DNA from: Streptomyces sp. NBRC 110028
GTDB taxonomy: Bacteria > Actinomycetota > Actinomycetes > Streptomycetales > Streptomycetaceae
Length of the DNA: 64,000 bases
Assembly: GCF_001417735.1 (NCBI RefSeq)
Contig: NZ_BBUZ01000031.1
Location: 124,001-188,000 of the forward strand
Direction of reading: 5' to 3'
The notes below the pieces were generated by a model. It was not told where the DNA came from. It worked only from the letters and a program-made list of their open reading frames with translations, and did no database searches. Shown piece by piece: positions 50,353 through 59,319 of this stretch (position 1 is its first letter; each line of letters starts with the position of its first letter). A program made the position numbers and the translations under genes.

Positions 50353-52475
50353 GATCTCGTCCCCCGGTTCGCGGACGGCGCCGACGCTGCGGCCTCATCC
50401 TCAATGATCTCTCCTGTGGCGGTGTTCACCGCGGGGGCGGCCGGAGCCGCCCCGGCGAGCGCCGCCGCGACGGTCTCGGCCGTCTTCCGGCCCACGCCCG
50501 GCACCTCGCATATCTGCTCGACCGTGGCGGCGCGCAGCCGCTTGACGGAGCCGAAGTGCTTGAGCAGGGCCTGCTTACGGCTGTCACCGAGGCCGGGTAC
50601 GGAGTCCAGCGGCCCGGCCTTCAGCGACTTGGCGCGCTTGCTGCGCTGGTAGGTGATGGCGAACCGGTGGGCCTCGTCGCGGACCCGCTGCAGCAGATAC
50701 AGCCCCTCGCTGCTGCGGGGCAGCACCACCGGGTCGTCGTCGCCGGGCAGCCAGACCTCTTCCAGCCGCTTGGCGAGGCCGCAGACGGCCACGTCGTCGA
50801 CGCCCAGCTCGTCCAGCGCCCGCTTGGCGGCGGCGACCTGCGGCTGTCCGCCGTCGACCACGACGAGCTGGGGCGGATACGCGAACCGCTTGGGCCTGCC
50901 GTCGTCGTCGAGGGGATTGCCGCTGCCCTCCACGGCCTCGTCGGGCCCGGCGGGGGGCTGCTGGGCGGGCTCGCCGAAGGCCTCCTGGGCGGGCTCGCCG
51001 GGCACCTCCTGGGCGGGCTCCACGGTCTCCTCCCACTCCCCCGTCTTCTGCTTCTCCTGCAGATAGCGGCGGAAGCGGCGGCCGACGACCTCGTGCATGG
51101 AGCGGACGTCGTCCTGCCCCGCGCCGTGCCAAATTTGCGCGTCTCCGACACGACCTTTGATCTGGAAGCGGCGGTACTCGCTCTTCCGCGCCAGCCCGTC
51201 TTCAAAGACCACCATGGACGCCACCACGTCATCGCCCTGGAGATGGGAGATGTCGAAGCACTCGATGCGCAGCGGGGCCGAGTCCAGACCGAGGGCCTCC
51301 GCGATCTCCTCCAGGGCGCGCGAGCGGGTGGTGAGGTCGGAGGCGCGCTTGGTCTTGTGCAGCGCCAGCGCCTGCTGGGCATTGCGCTGGACCGTCGCCA
51401 TCAGGTCCTTCTTGTCGCCGCGCTGCGGGATGCGCAGATCGACCCGGGAGCCCCGGCGCTCAGTGAGCCACTGGGTGACCGGCTCGGCCGGGTCCGGTAC
51501 GGCGGGCACCAGGACCTCCTTGGGCACGGCGTCGCCCCGCTCCTCCCCGTACAGCTGCTGCAGGGCGTGCTCGACCAGGTCGGCCGTGTCGACGGCCTCG
51601 ACCTTGTCGGTGACCCAGCCGCGCTGGCCGCGCACCCGGCCGCCGCGGACGTGGAAGATCTGGACGGCGGCCTCCAGCTCGTCCTCGGCGACCGCTATCA
51701 GGTCGGCGTCGGTCGCGTCGGCGAGGACGACCGCGTTCTTCTCCATGGCGCGCTTGAGGGCCCCTATGTCGTCGCGCAGCCGGGCGGCCCGCTCGTACTC
51801 CATCTCCTCCGCGGCCTCCCGCATCCGCTGTTCGAGGCGGCGGATGTAGGTGCCGGTGCGACCGGCCATGAAGTCGCAGAACTCGTCGGCGAGTTCGCGG
51901 TGCTCCGCGGCGCTGACCCGGCCGACGCAGGGGGCCGAGCACTTGCCGATGTAGCCGAGCAGACAGGGGCGGCCGATCTGGGCGGAGCGCTTGAACACCC
52001 CGGCGGAGCAGGTGCGCACGGGGAAGACCCGCAGCATCAGGTCGACGGTCTCGCGGATCGCCCAGGCGTGTGCGTACGGGCCGAAGTAGCGCACGCCCTT
52101 CTTCTTGGGGCCGCGCATGACCTGGACCCGGGGGAACTCCTCGTTGAGGGTCACGGCGAGCGACGGATAGCTCTTGTCGTCGCGGTACTTGACGTTGAAC
52201 CGGGGATCGAACTCCTTGATCCACGAATACTCGAGCTGCAGCGCCTCCACCTCGGTCGAGACCACGGTCCACTCGACGGCCGCGGCCGTGGTGACCATGG
52301 TCCGGGTGCGCGGGTGGAGGTTCGCCAGGTCCTGGAAGTACGAGGAGAGCCGCTGGCGCAGGCTCTTCGCCTTTCCGACGTAGATCACCCGGCCGTGCTC
52401 GTCACGGAACTTGTAGACCCCCGGCGACTCGGGGATCTGTCCCGGCTTGGGGCGGTAGCTGCTCGGGTCGGCCAT
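50349..52475 (-). CDS. uvrC: excinuclease ABC subunit UvrC
   Basis: 708-residue nuclease making both incisions in nucleotide excision repair. GIY-YIG domain at 13-95 (PGVYKFRDEHGRVIYVGKAKSLRQRL), UVR motif (EEMEYERAARLRDDIGALKRAM), RNase H-like domain (ECFDISHLQGDDVVASMVVFEDG, VVDGGQPQV) and C-terminal helix-hairpin-helix pair (DSVPGLGDSRKQALLKHFGS, EVPGVGRKTAETVA). An acidic Pro/Glu/Ala-rich insert of about 45 residues splits the RNase H-like domain. ATG 52475 is used. First gene of the block leading to whiA. Confidence 0.95.
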   Translation of the reverse strand: MADPSSYRPKPGQIPESPGVYKFRDEHGRVIYVGKAKSLRQRLSSYFQDLANLHPRTRTMVTTAAAVEWTVVSTEVEALQLEYSWIKEFDPRFNVKYRDDKSYPSLAVTLNEEFPRVQVMRGPKKKGVRYFGPYAHAWAIRETVDLMLRVFPVRTCSAGVFKRSAQIGRPCLLGYIGKCSAPCVGRVSAAEHRELADEFCDFMAGRTGTYIRRLEQRMREAAEEMEYERAARLRDDIGALKRAMEKNAVVLADATDADLIAVAEDELEAAVQIFHVRGGRVRGQRGWVTDKVEAVDTADLVEHALQQLYGEERGDAVPKEVLVPAVPDPAEPVTQWLTERRGSRVDLRIPQRGDKKDLMATVQRNAQQALALHKTKRASDLTTRSRALEEIAEALGLDSAPLRIECFDISHLQGDDVVASMVVFEDGLARKSEYRRFQIKGRVGDAQIWHGAGQDDVRSMHEVVGRRFRRYLQEKQKTGEWEETVEPAQEVPGEPAQEAFGEPAQQPPAGPDEAVEGSGNPLDDDGRPKRFAYPPQLVVVDGGQPQVAAAKRALDELGVDDVAVCGLAKRLEEVWLPGDDDPVVLPRSSEGLYLLQRVRDEAHRFAITYQRSKRAKSLKAGPLDSVPGLGDSRKQALLKHFGSVKRLRAATVEQICEVPGVGRKTAETVAAALAGAAPAAPAVNTATGEIIEDEAAASAPSANRGTRS

Positions 52476-52515
52476 GGTCACCACCCTACTGGCGGGCGGT
52501 GACAGTTCCGGGGTC

Positions 52516-52941
52516 TCAGGCGTCCGGCCCCGCGACGAGCTTTCCGCCCTTCGTCCTGACCGGCACGGACGGCAGCGGGGCGGTGGCGGGCCCCTGGAGG
52601 ACCTTGCCGGTGCGGGCGTCGAAGACGCTGCCGTGGCAGGGGCAGCTGATCTTTCCGTCCTCGACGGCGTCCACGACGCAGCCCCGGTGGGTGCAGACCG
52701 CGCTGAACGCGGTGTAGCGGCCCTCGGCGGTCCGGGAGACGACCACCCGGTCCTCGCGGTAGATCTTCGCGCCCCCGGCCGGGACGGCGTCGGCCGCGCC
52801 GAGGTCGACGGGGGCGGTGGGGGTCGGGGACGCCTTCTTGCCCGATCCCGCCGGTGAGCAGGCCGCCGCCCCGAGCCCGGCGGCTCCGGCCAGCGCCGCT
52901 CCGCACAGCACGGTTCGTCGGGAGGCGGGCTGACCGGTCAT
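52516..52941 (-). CDS. Rieske [2Fe-2S] lipoprotein
   Basis: 141-residue exported Rieske protein. Twin-arginine-like N-terminus (PASRRTVLCGAALAG) and a lipobox LGAAAC with Cys28 suggest a Tat-exported lipoprotein. Cluster ligands are Cys83/His85 in CTHRGC and Cys100/His103 in CPCHGS, with Cys88 and Cys102 for the disulfide. It follows PTPTAPVDL, a linker. The electron partner is unknown. ATG 52941. It stands 40 nt upstream of uvrC on the same strand and may share its transcript. Confidence 0.9.
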   Translation of the reverse strand: MTGQPASRRTVLCGAALAGAAGLGAAACSPAGSGKKASPTPTAPVDLGAADAVPAGGAKIYREDRVVVSRTAEGRYTAFSAVCTHRGCVVDAVEDGKISCPCHGSVFDARTGKVLQGPATAPLPSVPVRTKGGKLVAGPDA

Positions 52942-53029
52942 GGGGGCTCCACGGGGCAGGGCGGTACGGATGCGTGCTGCCATACGACGATACCGGTACG
53001 GATCGGTCCGTTCGCGGGCGGATCCAGGG

Positions 53030-53063
53030 CGCGCGTAAACGCTTGCGCAAGCGTTTACGCGCG
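53030..53063. promoter_or_regulatory. 34-bp perfect palindrome, LacI-family operator
   Basis: 53030-53046 and 53047-53063 are perfectly complementary, with AAACGCTTGC/GCAAGCGTTT at the centre, the CG-centred symmetry bound by LacI/CcpA-type regulators. It lies 78 bp upstream of the LacI gene and about 90 bp upstream of the divergent Rieske lipoprotein. Confidence 0.75.
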
Positions 53064-53140
53064 GTCGCCGATGCGATACGTTCCCCCACGTTCTTGCAGC
53101 ACGCCGAGAAGAGCGGCACACCGAGGGGAGGGGCGGGCGG

Positions 53141-54208
53141 ATGGCGACCATGGTCGACGTGGCCCGGCGCGCGGGTGTCTCCGTGGCCACCGTCTCGCAC
53201 GTGGTCAACGAGACCCGCCGGGTGCGCCCGGACACCCGCCAGGCCGTCCTGGACGCCATCGACGACCTCGGCTACACCCCCAACACGCTCGCCCGCTCCC
53301 TCGTCACCGCCCGCACCCGCTCGATCGGGCTGGCCGTCTCGGCGATCAGCAATCCGTACTTCACCGAGATCCTGCGGGGCGTCGAGTCCAGCGCCCTCGA
53401 ACACGGCTACAGCCTGCTGATCGCCGATCCGCACGACGATCCGGCCCATGAGCGGAAGGTCGTCCAGCTGCTCCACGAACGGCGGGTGGACGGAGTGATC
53501 GTCGCGCCGTCCACCGAGCCCGCCGAGCTGATCGGCTATCTGACCCGGCGCGGGGTCCCGTGCGTCTTCCTCGACCGGCTGATCGGCAACGGGCACGACC
53601 ATCCGTACGACCAGGTCGGCGCCGAGAACGCGTTCCACCTCGAACAACTGGTGCGCCACCTCGCCGAGCTGGGCCACACCCGCATCGGCATGGTCGCGGG
53701 TCTACCGGGGCTGAGCACCACGGTCGAGCGGATCGACGGTTACCGCACCGGACTGCACCACAGCGGCCTGGCGTTCGACCCCGGGCTGCTGGCGGACGGC
53801 CACTCCGAGGCACGCGGCGCGGAGGACGCCACCCACCGGCTGCTGGCCTCCGACGAGCCGCCCACCGCGATCGTCACCGCCAACAACGCGATGACGATCG
53901 GCGCGCTGCGCGCCCTGCGGGCGGCGGGCCGCACCGTCCCGGGCGATCTGGCGCTCGTCTGCTTCGACGACTTCTCCTGGGCCGATGTCTTCTCCCCCGG
54001 GCTCACCGCGATCTCCCAGCCCAGCCGGGAGATCGGCAGCACCGCGGTCCGGCTGCTGCTGGACCGGCTGGAGCATCCGGAGCGACCGCCGCGCACCGTG
54101 CGGCTGCCCTGCGCCTTCGTCCACCGCACGTCCTGCGGCTGCGCCCCCGAACCCGCGCCCGAAACCGCCGGCCACCCCTCGCTCCCAGGAAAGGACCCCC
54201 TCCCGTGA
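53141..54208 (+). CDS. LacI-family transcriptional regulator
   Basis: 355-residue LacI repressor: helix-turn-helix MVDVARRAGVSVATVSHVVNETRRV (4-28) with the hinge LARSL, then the periplasmic-binding-protein-like sensor (VSAISNPYFTEILRGVESSALEHGYSLLIAD, DHPYDQVGAENAFHLEQLVRHLAELGHTRIGMVAG, ICFDDF-like LVCFDDFSWADVFSPGLTAISQPSREIG). ATG 53141. It overlaps the PfkB sugar kinase by 4 bp, so a sugar or its phosphate is the likely effector. The 34-bp palindrome upstream should be its own site. Confidence 0.92.
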   Translation: MATMVDVARRAGVSVATVSHVVNETRRVRPDTRQAVLDAIDDLGYTPNTLARSLVTARTRSIGLAVSAISNPYFTEILRGVESSALEHGYSLLIADPHDDPAHERKVVQLLHERRVDGVIVAPSTEPAELIGYLTRRGVPCVFLDRLIGNGHDHPYDQVGAENAFHLEQLVRHLAELGHTRIGMVAGLPGLSTTVERIDGYRTGLHHSGLAFDPGLLADGHSEARGAEDATHRLLASDEPPTAIVTANNAMTIGALRALRAAGRTVPGDLALVCFDDFSWADVFSPGLTAISQPSREIGSTAVRLLLDRLEHPERPPRTVRLPCAFVHRTSCGCAPEPAPETAGHPSLPGKDPLP

Positions 54209-55170
54209 TCGTCGTCGCCGGAGAAGCCCTGATCGATCTCGTGCCCGACCACGCGGCCCCCGCCGCGACGGGCGACGAGCTGCCCGCGCTGCGTCCCGCA
54301 CGCGGCGGCGGCCCCTACAACACCGCGATGGCGCTGGGGCGGCTCGGTGTGCCGACCGCGTTCTGCTCACGGGTCTCCACGGACGGCTTCGGCGAGGCGC
54401 TGCTGTCCCGGCTGCGGAAGGACGGGGTGGACACCACCCTGGTGCAGCGGGGCCCGGAGCCCACCACCCTCGCCGTCGCGTCGATCGGCGCCGACGGGTC
54501 GGCGGGCTTCGGCTTCTATGTGCAGGGCACCGCGGACCGGCTCTTCGAGCTGCCCCCGGCCCTGCCCGAGGGGACCACCGCGCTGTCCCTGGGGACCTGT
54601 TCGCTGGTGCTGGAGCCGGGCGCGAGCGCGTACGAGGCGCTGCTGCGGCGCGAGGCCGGGCGCGGCGTCTTCACCGCGCTCGACCCCAACATCCGCACCG
54701 GGCTCATCCCCGACGCGGACGCCTACCGGGCCCGCTTCCGCGGCTGGCTGCCGTACGTCGGGCTGCTCAAGCTGTCCGTCGAGGACGCGCGCTGGCTGGC
54801 CGGTTCCGGGGACGCCCCGGCGGAGTCCGACGAGGCCGTCGAAGCGGCGATACGGGAGTGGGCGGCGGCCGGACCGGCGGCCGTGGTCTGCACCCGGGGC
54901 GGGGACGGGCTGAGCGTGCTGTGCCAGGACGGATCCCGCTGGTCCGTGCCCGGGGAGCGGGTGGAGATCGTGGACACCATCGGGGCGGGCGACACCGTGA
55001 ACGCCGCGCTGCTGCACCGGCTGGCGGCGCATGACGCGCTGTCGGCGCCTTCGGTGGCCAAGCTGGGCGAGGCGGCCTGGCGGGACGTCCTGGGTTTCGC
55101 CGCCCGCGCCGCCGCGATCACCTGCTCCCGGGCGGGCGCCGAACCGCCGTACGCCGCCGAGCTGGCGTAA
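54205..55170 (+). CDS. PfkB-family sugar kinase (fructokinase-like)
   Basis: 321-residue ribokinase-fold carbohydrate kinase. GGGPYNTAMALGRLG (sugar site, about 34-48), DPNIRTGLIP (about 164) and the ATP/catalytic motif DTIGAGDTVNAALL with the base Asp are intact. GTG 54205 overlaps the LacI stop by 4 bp and has AGGAAAGGA upstream. Regulated with its own LacI repressor; no transporter is linked, so the sugar may come from intracellular turnover or another uptake system. Confidence 0.9.
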   Translation: MIVVAGEALIDLVPDHAAPAATGDELPALRPARGGGPYNTAMALGRLGVPTAFCSRVSTDGFGEALLSRLRKDGVDTTLVQRGPEPTTLAVASIGADGSAGFGFYVQGTADRLFELPPALPEGTTALSLGTCSLVLEPGASAYEALLRREAGRGVFTALDPNIRTGLIPDADAYRARFRGWLPYVGLLKLSVEDARWLAGSGDAPAESDEAVEAAIREWAAAGPAAVVCTRGGDGLSVLCQDGSRWSVPGERVEIVDTIGAGDTVNAALLHRLAAHDALSAPSVAKLGEAAWRDVLGFAARAAAITCSRAGAEPPYAAELA

Positions 55171-55193
55171 GCGGGCGTAGGAGCACGTAAGAG

Positions 55194-55222
55194 TGCGCCG
55201 CGCCCGGTCCGGGCGCGGCGCA
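55194..55222. terminator. hairpin between sugar kinase and uvrA
   Basis: TGCGCCGCGCCCGG (55194-55207) and CCGGGCGCGGCGCA (55209-55222) are perfectly complementary; with 2-3 inner pairs open the stem is 11-12 bp. It lies between convergent genes (kinase end 55170, uvrA stop 55231). Confidence 0.75.
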
Positions 55223-55230
55223 TCGCGTGC

Positions 55231-58200
55231 CTACTTCGCGGCTGCCCGCTTCGAGGCGGTCTTCTTGGCCACGGTCTTCTTGGCGGCGCTCTTGTCGGCG
55301 GCGCTCTTGTTGGCAGCGGCCTTCTTGGCGGTCGCCTTGGCGGGGGCCTTCTTGGCGGACGCCTTCTTCGTGCCGCCGCCCGTGCGGGCCACCGGCACCG
55401 TCGCGTCGCTCACCCGCTCGCCCAGCATGTCCCGCAGGAACTTCCCGGTGTGGCTGGTCGGGACCGAGGCCACCTCCTCCGGGGTGCCCTCGGCGATGAC
55501 CAGACCGCCGCCGCTGCCGCCCTCCGGGCCCATGTCGACGACCCAGTCCGCCGTCTTGATCACATCGAGGTTGTGCTCGATGACGATCACCGTGTTGCCC
55601 TTGTCGACCAGTCCGGACAGCACGTTGATCAGCTTGTTGATGTCCTCGAAGTGCAGACCGGTGGTCGGCTCGTCCAGCACATAGACCGTCCGCCCGGTGG
55701 ACCGCTTCTGCAGCTCGCTCGCCAGCTTGACCCGCTGCGCCTCACCACCGGAGAGGGTCGGCGCGGGCTGGCCGAGCCGCACATACCCCAGGCCGACCTC
55801 GTTGAGGGTGCGCAGATGGCGGGCGATCGTCGGCACCGCCTCGAAGAAGTCCAGCGCCTCCTCGATGGGCATGTCCAGCACCTCGGCGATGGACTTGCCC
55901 TTGTAGTGCACCTCCAGGGTCTCCCGGTTGTAGCGCGCGCCGTGGCAGACCTCGCACGGCACATACACGTCCGGCAGGAAGTTCATCTCGATCTTGATGG
56001 TGCCGTCGCCGGAGCAGTTCTCACAGCGGCCGCCCTTGACGTTGAAGGAGAAGCGCCCGGGCATATAGCCGCGCACCTTCGCCTCCATCGTCTCGGCGAA
56101 CAGCTTGCGCACATGGTCGAAGACCCCGGTGTACGTGGCCGGGTTGGACCGCGGCGTACGGCCGATGGGCGACTGGTCGACATGGACCACCTTGTCGACC
56201 AGGTCGTCGCCGGCGACCCGGGTGTGCCGCCCGGGGACGGTCTTCGCCCCGTTCAGCTCGCGGGCCAGATGGGTGTAGAGGATGTCGTTGACCAGCGTGG
56301 ACTTCCCGGATCCGGAGACGCCGGTGACGGCGGTGAGCACACCGAGCGGGAAGGACACATCGATGTCCTGGAGGTTGTTCTCCCGGGCGCCGTGCACCGT
56401 CAGCTGCCGCGCCTGGTCCATGGGACGCCGTGCCCGCGGCAGGGGGATGACCTTCTTGCCCGACAGATAGTGGCCGGTCGCCGACTCCTCGTTGACCAGC
56501 AGCTCGCTCAGCGGCCCGCTGTGCACCACCTTGCCGCCGTGCTCACCCGCGCCCGGACCGATGTCCACCACCCAGTCCGAGGTCTTGATGGTGTCCTCGT
56601 CGTGCTCGACGACGATCAGGGTGTTGCCCAGGTCGCGCAGCCGCACCAGCGTCTCGATCAGCCGGTGGTTGTCCCGCTGGTGCAGGCCGATCGACGGCTC
56701 GTCCAGCACGTACAGCACGCCCACCAGACCGGAGCCGATCTGGGTGGCCAGCCGGATGCGCTGGGCCTCACCGCCGGACAGCGTGCCCGCCGCCCGGTTG
56801 AGCGAGAGATAGTCCAGGCCGACGTCGACCAGGAACCGCAACCGCTCGTTGACCTCCTTGAGGACGCGCTCGGCGATGGTCTTCTCGCGGGCGGTCAGCT
56901 CCATGTTCCGCAGGAACTCGGCGCATTCGCTGATCGACATCGCGGAGACATCCGCGATGGACCGCTCCTGCACGGTGACCGCGAGGACGATCGGCTTGAG
57001 GCGGGTGCCCTCACACGTGGGGCAGGGCACCTCGCGCATATAGCCCTCGAACCGCTCCCGGCTGCTGTCGCTCTCCGCCTCCGAGTGGCGCCGCTTGACG
57101 AACGGCACCGCGCCCTCGAACGCGGTGGTGTACGCGCGCTGGCGGCCGTACCGATTGCGGTAGCGGACGTCGATCTGGGTGCGGTGCCCGTTCAGCAGCG
57201 CCTTCTTGGCCCGCTGCGGGAGACCGGCCCAGGGGATGTCCGTGCGGAAGCCGAGCGCGTCGGCGAGCGCGCCGACCAGCCGCCCGAAGTAGTCCTTGGT
57301 GTGGCCGTGGGACCAGGGGTGGATGGCGCCCTCGTCGAGCGACTTCTCCTCGTCCGGAACGATCAGCTCCGGGTCGACCTCCATCCGGGTGCCGATCCCG
57401 GTGCACTCCGGGCAGGCGCCGAACGGCGAGTTGAAGGAGAAGGAGCGCGGCTCCAACTCCTCGAAGGACAGGTCGTCGTACGGGCAGTAGAGGTGCTCGG
57501 AGAACATCCGCTCGCGCTGCGGATCGTCCTCGTCGAGATCCACGAAGTCCAGGATGATCATGCCGCCGGAGAGACCGAGCGCGGTCTCCACCGAGTCGGT
57601 CAGCCGCCGCTTGGCGCTGTCCTTGACGGTGAGGCGGTCCACGACCACCTCGATGGTGTGCTTCTCCTGCTTCTTCAGCTTCGGCGGGTCGGACAGCTGG
57701 ATCGTGGTGCCGTCCACCCGGGCCCGGCTGTAGCCCTTGGTCTGCAGATCGGAGAAGAGGTCGACGAACTCCCCCTTGCGCTCGCGCACCAGAGGGGAGA
57801 GCACCTGGAAGCGGCTGCCCTCGGGCAGCTCCAGCACCCGGTCCACGATCGCCTGCGGCGACTGGCGGGCGATCGGGCGCCCGCACTCCGGGCAGTGCGG
57901 CTTGCCGATGCGCGCGAACAGCAGCCGGAGGTAGTCGTAGACCTCGGTGATGGTGCCGACGGTCGAGCGCGGGTTGCGGGACGTCGACTTCTGGTCGATC
58001 GACACCGCCGGGGACAGGCCCTCGATGAAGTCCACATCGGGCTTGTCCATCTGGCCCAGGAACTGCCGGGCGTAGGAGGAGAGCGACTCCACGTAGCGGC
58101 GCTGCCCCTCGGCGAAGATCGTGTCGAACGCGAGGGACGACTTGCCCGACCCGGACAGCCCGGTGAAGACGATGAGGGAGTCGCGAGGGAGGTCGAGCGA

Positions 58201-58254
58201 GACGTTCTTGAGGTTGTGCTCACGAGCCCCACGGACGATGAGACGGTCGGCCAC
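55231..58254 (-). CDS. uvrA: excinuclease ABC subunit UvrA with Lys/Ala-rich tail
   Basis: 1007-residue damage-recognition ATPase of nucleotide excision repair. Two ABC units: Walker A GLSGSGKSS (32-40) and GVSGSGKSTL in the C-terminal half; zinc modules CPEC...CPYD/CPEC, CPTC and CENC...CEVC; signatures LSGGEAQRIRLATQIGSGL and LSGGEAQRVKLASEL. The GTG at 58254 gives ADRLIVRGAREHNLKNV; the longer frame to 58383 lacks family similarity. The last 45 residues are an AKKAPAKATAKK-like, histone-H1-style basic tail that may bind DNA non-specifically. Confidence 0.95.
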   Translation of the reverse strand: MADRLIVRGAREHNLKNVSLDLPRDSLIVFTGLSGSGKSSLAFDTIFAEGQRRYVESLSSYARQFLGQMDKPDVDFIEGLSPAVSIDQKSTSRNPRSTVGTITEVYDYLRLLFARIGKPHCPECGRPIARQSPQAIVDRVLELPEGSRFQVLSPLVRERKGEFVDLFSDLQTKGYSRARVDGTTIQLSDPPKLKKQEKHTIEVVVDRLTVKDSAKRRLTDSVETALGLSGGMIILDFVDLDEDDPQRERMFSEHLYCPYDDLSFEELEPRSFSFNSPFGACPECTGIGTRMEVDPELIVPDEEKSLDEGAIHPWSHGHTKDYFGRLVGALADALGFRTDIPWAGLPQRAKKALLNGHRTQIDVRYRNRYGRQRAYTTAFEGAVPFVKRRHSEAESDSSRERFEGYMREVPCPTCEGTRLKPIVLAVTVQERSIADVSAMSISECAEFLRNMELTAREKTIAERVLKEVNERLRFLVDVGLDYLSLNRAAGTLSGGEAQRIRLATQIGSGLVGVLYVLDEPSIGLHQRDNHRLIETLVRLRDLGNTLIVVEHDEDTIKTSDWVVDIGPGAGEHGGKVVHSGPLSELLVNEESATGHYLSGKKVIPLPRARRPMDQARQLTVHGARENNLQDIDVSFPLGVLTAVTGVSGSGKSTLVNDILYTHLARELNGAKTVPGRHTRVAGDDLVDKVVHVDQSPIGRTPRSNPATYTGVFDHVRKLFAETMEAKVRGYMPGRFSFNVKGGRCENCSGDGTIKIEMNFLPDVYVPCEVCHGARYNRETLEVHYKGKSIAEVLDMPIEEALDFFEAVPTIARHLRTLNEVGLGYVRLGQPAPTLSGGEAQRVKLASELQKRSTGRTVYVLDEPTTGLHFEDINKLINVLSGLVDKGNTVIVIEHNLDVIKTADWVVDMGPEGGSGGGLVIAEGTPEEVASVPTSHTGKFLRDMLGERVSDATVPVARTGGGTKKASAKKAPAKATAKKAAANKSAADKSAAKKTVAKKTASKRAAAK

Positions 58255-58575
58255 GCCGGTCGGCACCTTTCTTGAGGAGAGGTGGGTGCGCCGGGCCCGC
58301 TCCCGATTCCCCTCCCGCCGGATCTTCCGACGGACAGGACGGAGGCGGAGCGAAGCCCCCGACCCAGGGTATGGGGGCGCCACGGCGATGTCTTAAGGAT
58401 GCAGCACACCGAGCCTATAGCACGCACATTCGATTTGCCGGGCCAGCGTGCCTGGTTCACCCGATCGTGTGGCGGGCGCTACGGGATAAAAGGCGCATCA
58501 CGTCCCTGGTATTCCCCGCCCGCATCCTTGCCCCCGAGCCCACGCCGCCGGGCCTCCCGGCGCTAGGGTGAGGTC
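58255..58575. promoter_or_regulatory. uvrA-MBL divergent intergenic region
   Basis: 321 bp without a gene. Leftward, TATAGG lies about 160 bp upstream of uvrA. Rightward, TAGGGT (58564-58569) lies 6 nt before the ATG of the MBL gene, a possible leaderless promoter. I looked for a LexA-type GAAC/GTTC box near uvrA and found none. Confidence 0.4.
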
Positions 58576-59232
58576 ATGACCTATAGCGGAGTGGTGACGG
58601 TCGGCGGACCGGCGGACGTGCACGAACTGCCCGATCTGATGATTTCGAAGGTCGCGGTCGGCCCCATGAACAACAACGCGTATCTGCTGCGCTGCCGGGC
58701 CACCGATGAGCAGCTGCTGATCGACGCGGCCGCCGATCCGCACACCCTGCTGTCACTGATCGGCGAGAGCGGCATCGCGTCCGTCGTCACCACCCACCGC
58801 CACCAGGACCACTGGAACGCGCTGCGCGAGGTGGTGGACGCCACCGGCGCCCGCACCCTGGCGGGCCGGTACGACGCCGAGGGGATTCCGGTGCCCACCG
58901 ATGTGACGGTCGAGGACGGCGACACGGTGCGGGTCGGCCGGGTCGAGCTGACCGCCCGCCATCTGGTGGGCCACACCCCGGGCAGCATCGCCCTGATCTA
59001 CGACGACCCGCATGGCCATCCGCACGTGTTCACCGGCGACTGCCTCTTCCCGGGCGGCGTCGGCAACACCTGGAAGGACCCCGAGGCGTTCGAGAGTCTG
59101 ATCAACGACGTCGAGACCAAGCTCTTCGACCGGCTCCCGGACGAGACCTGGGTCTACCCCGGCCACGGTGACGACACCACCCTCGGCGCCGAGCGCCCGC
59201 ACCTCGCCGAATGGCGCGAGCGCGGCTGGTAG
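58576..59232 (+). CDS. MBL-fold metallo-hydrolase
   Basis: 218-residue metallo-beta-lactamase-fold hydrolase of the glyoxalase II-like group. Zinc ligands are all visible: THRHQDHW (about 75-82), His in VGHTPGSIALI, Asp in FTGDCLFPGG and the final YPGHGDDT. LMISKVAVGPMNNNAYLLRC is the usual N-terminal strand. Likely hydrolyses a thioester, perhaps an S-(hydroxyacyl) mycothiol or glyoxalase product; substrate unproven. ATG 58576. Confidence 0.9.
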   Translation: MTYSGVVTVGGPADVHELPDLMISKVAVGPMNNNAYLLRCRATDEQLLIDAAADPHTLLSLIGESGIASVVTTHRHQDHWNALREVVDATGARTLAGRYDAEGIPVPTDVTVEDGDTVRVGRVELTARHLVGHTPGSIALIYDDPHGHPHVFTGDCLFPGGVGNTWKDPEAFESLINDVETKLFDRLPDETWVYPGHGDDTTLGAERPHLAEWRERGW

Positions 59233-59274
59233 CACCGGCCGGCAGCACCCCCTCCGCGCCCGCACACGACGCCG

Positions 59275-59309
59275 ACGGCCGACCATCCGGCAAGCGGACG
59301 GTCGGCCGT
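59275..59309. terminator. hairpin between MBL and terC genes
   Basis: ACGGCCGACCATCCG (59275-59289) pairs with 59295-59309 with one G-U, loop 5 nt. It lies between convergent genes ending at 59232 and 59320. Confidence 0.75.
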
Positions 59310-59319
59310 GGGGCGGGCG

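Noticed and set aside
55450..58275. 941-codon open frame antisense to uvrA
   Set aside because: Shadow of uvrA; His/Arg/Val-rich nonsense with no motif.
58255..58575. LexA/SOS box before uvrA
   Set aside because: No GAAC-N4/5-GTTC-type site found by eye on either strand.
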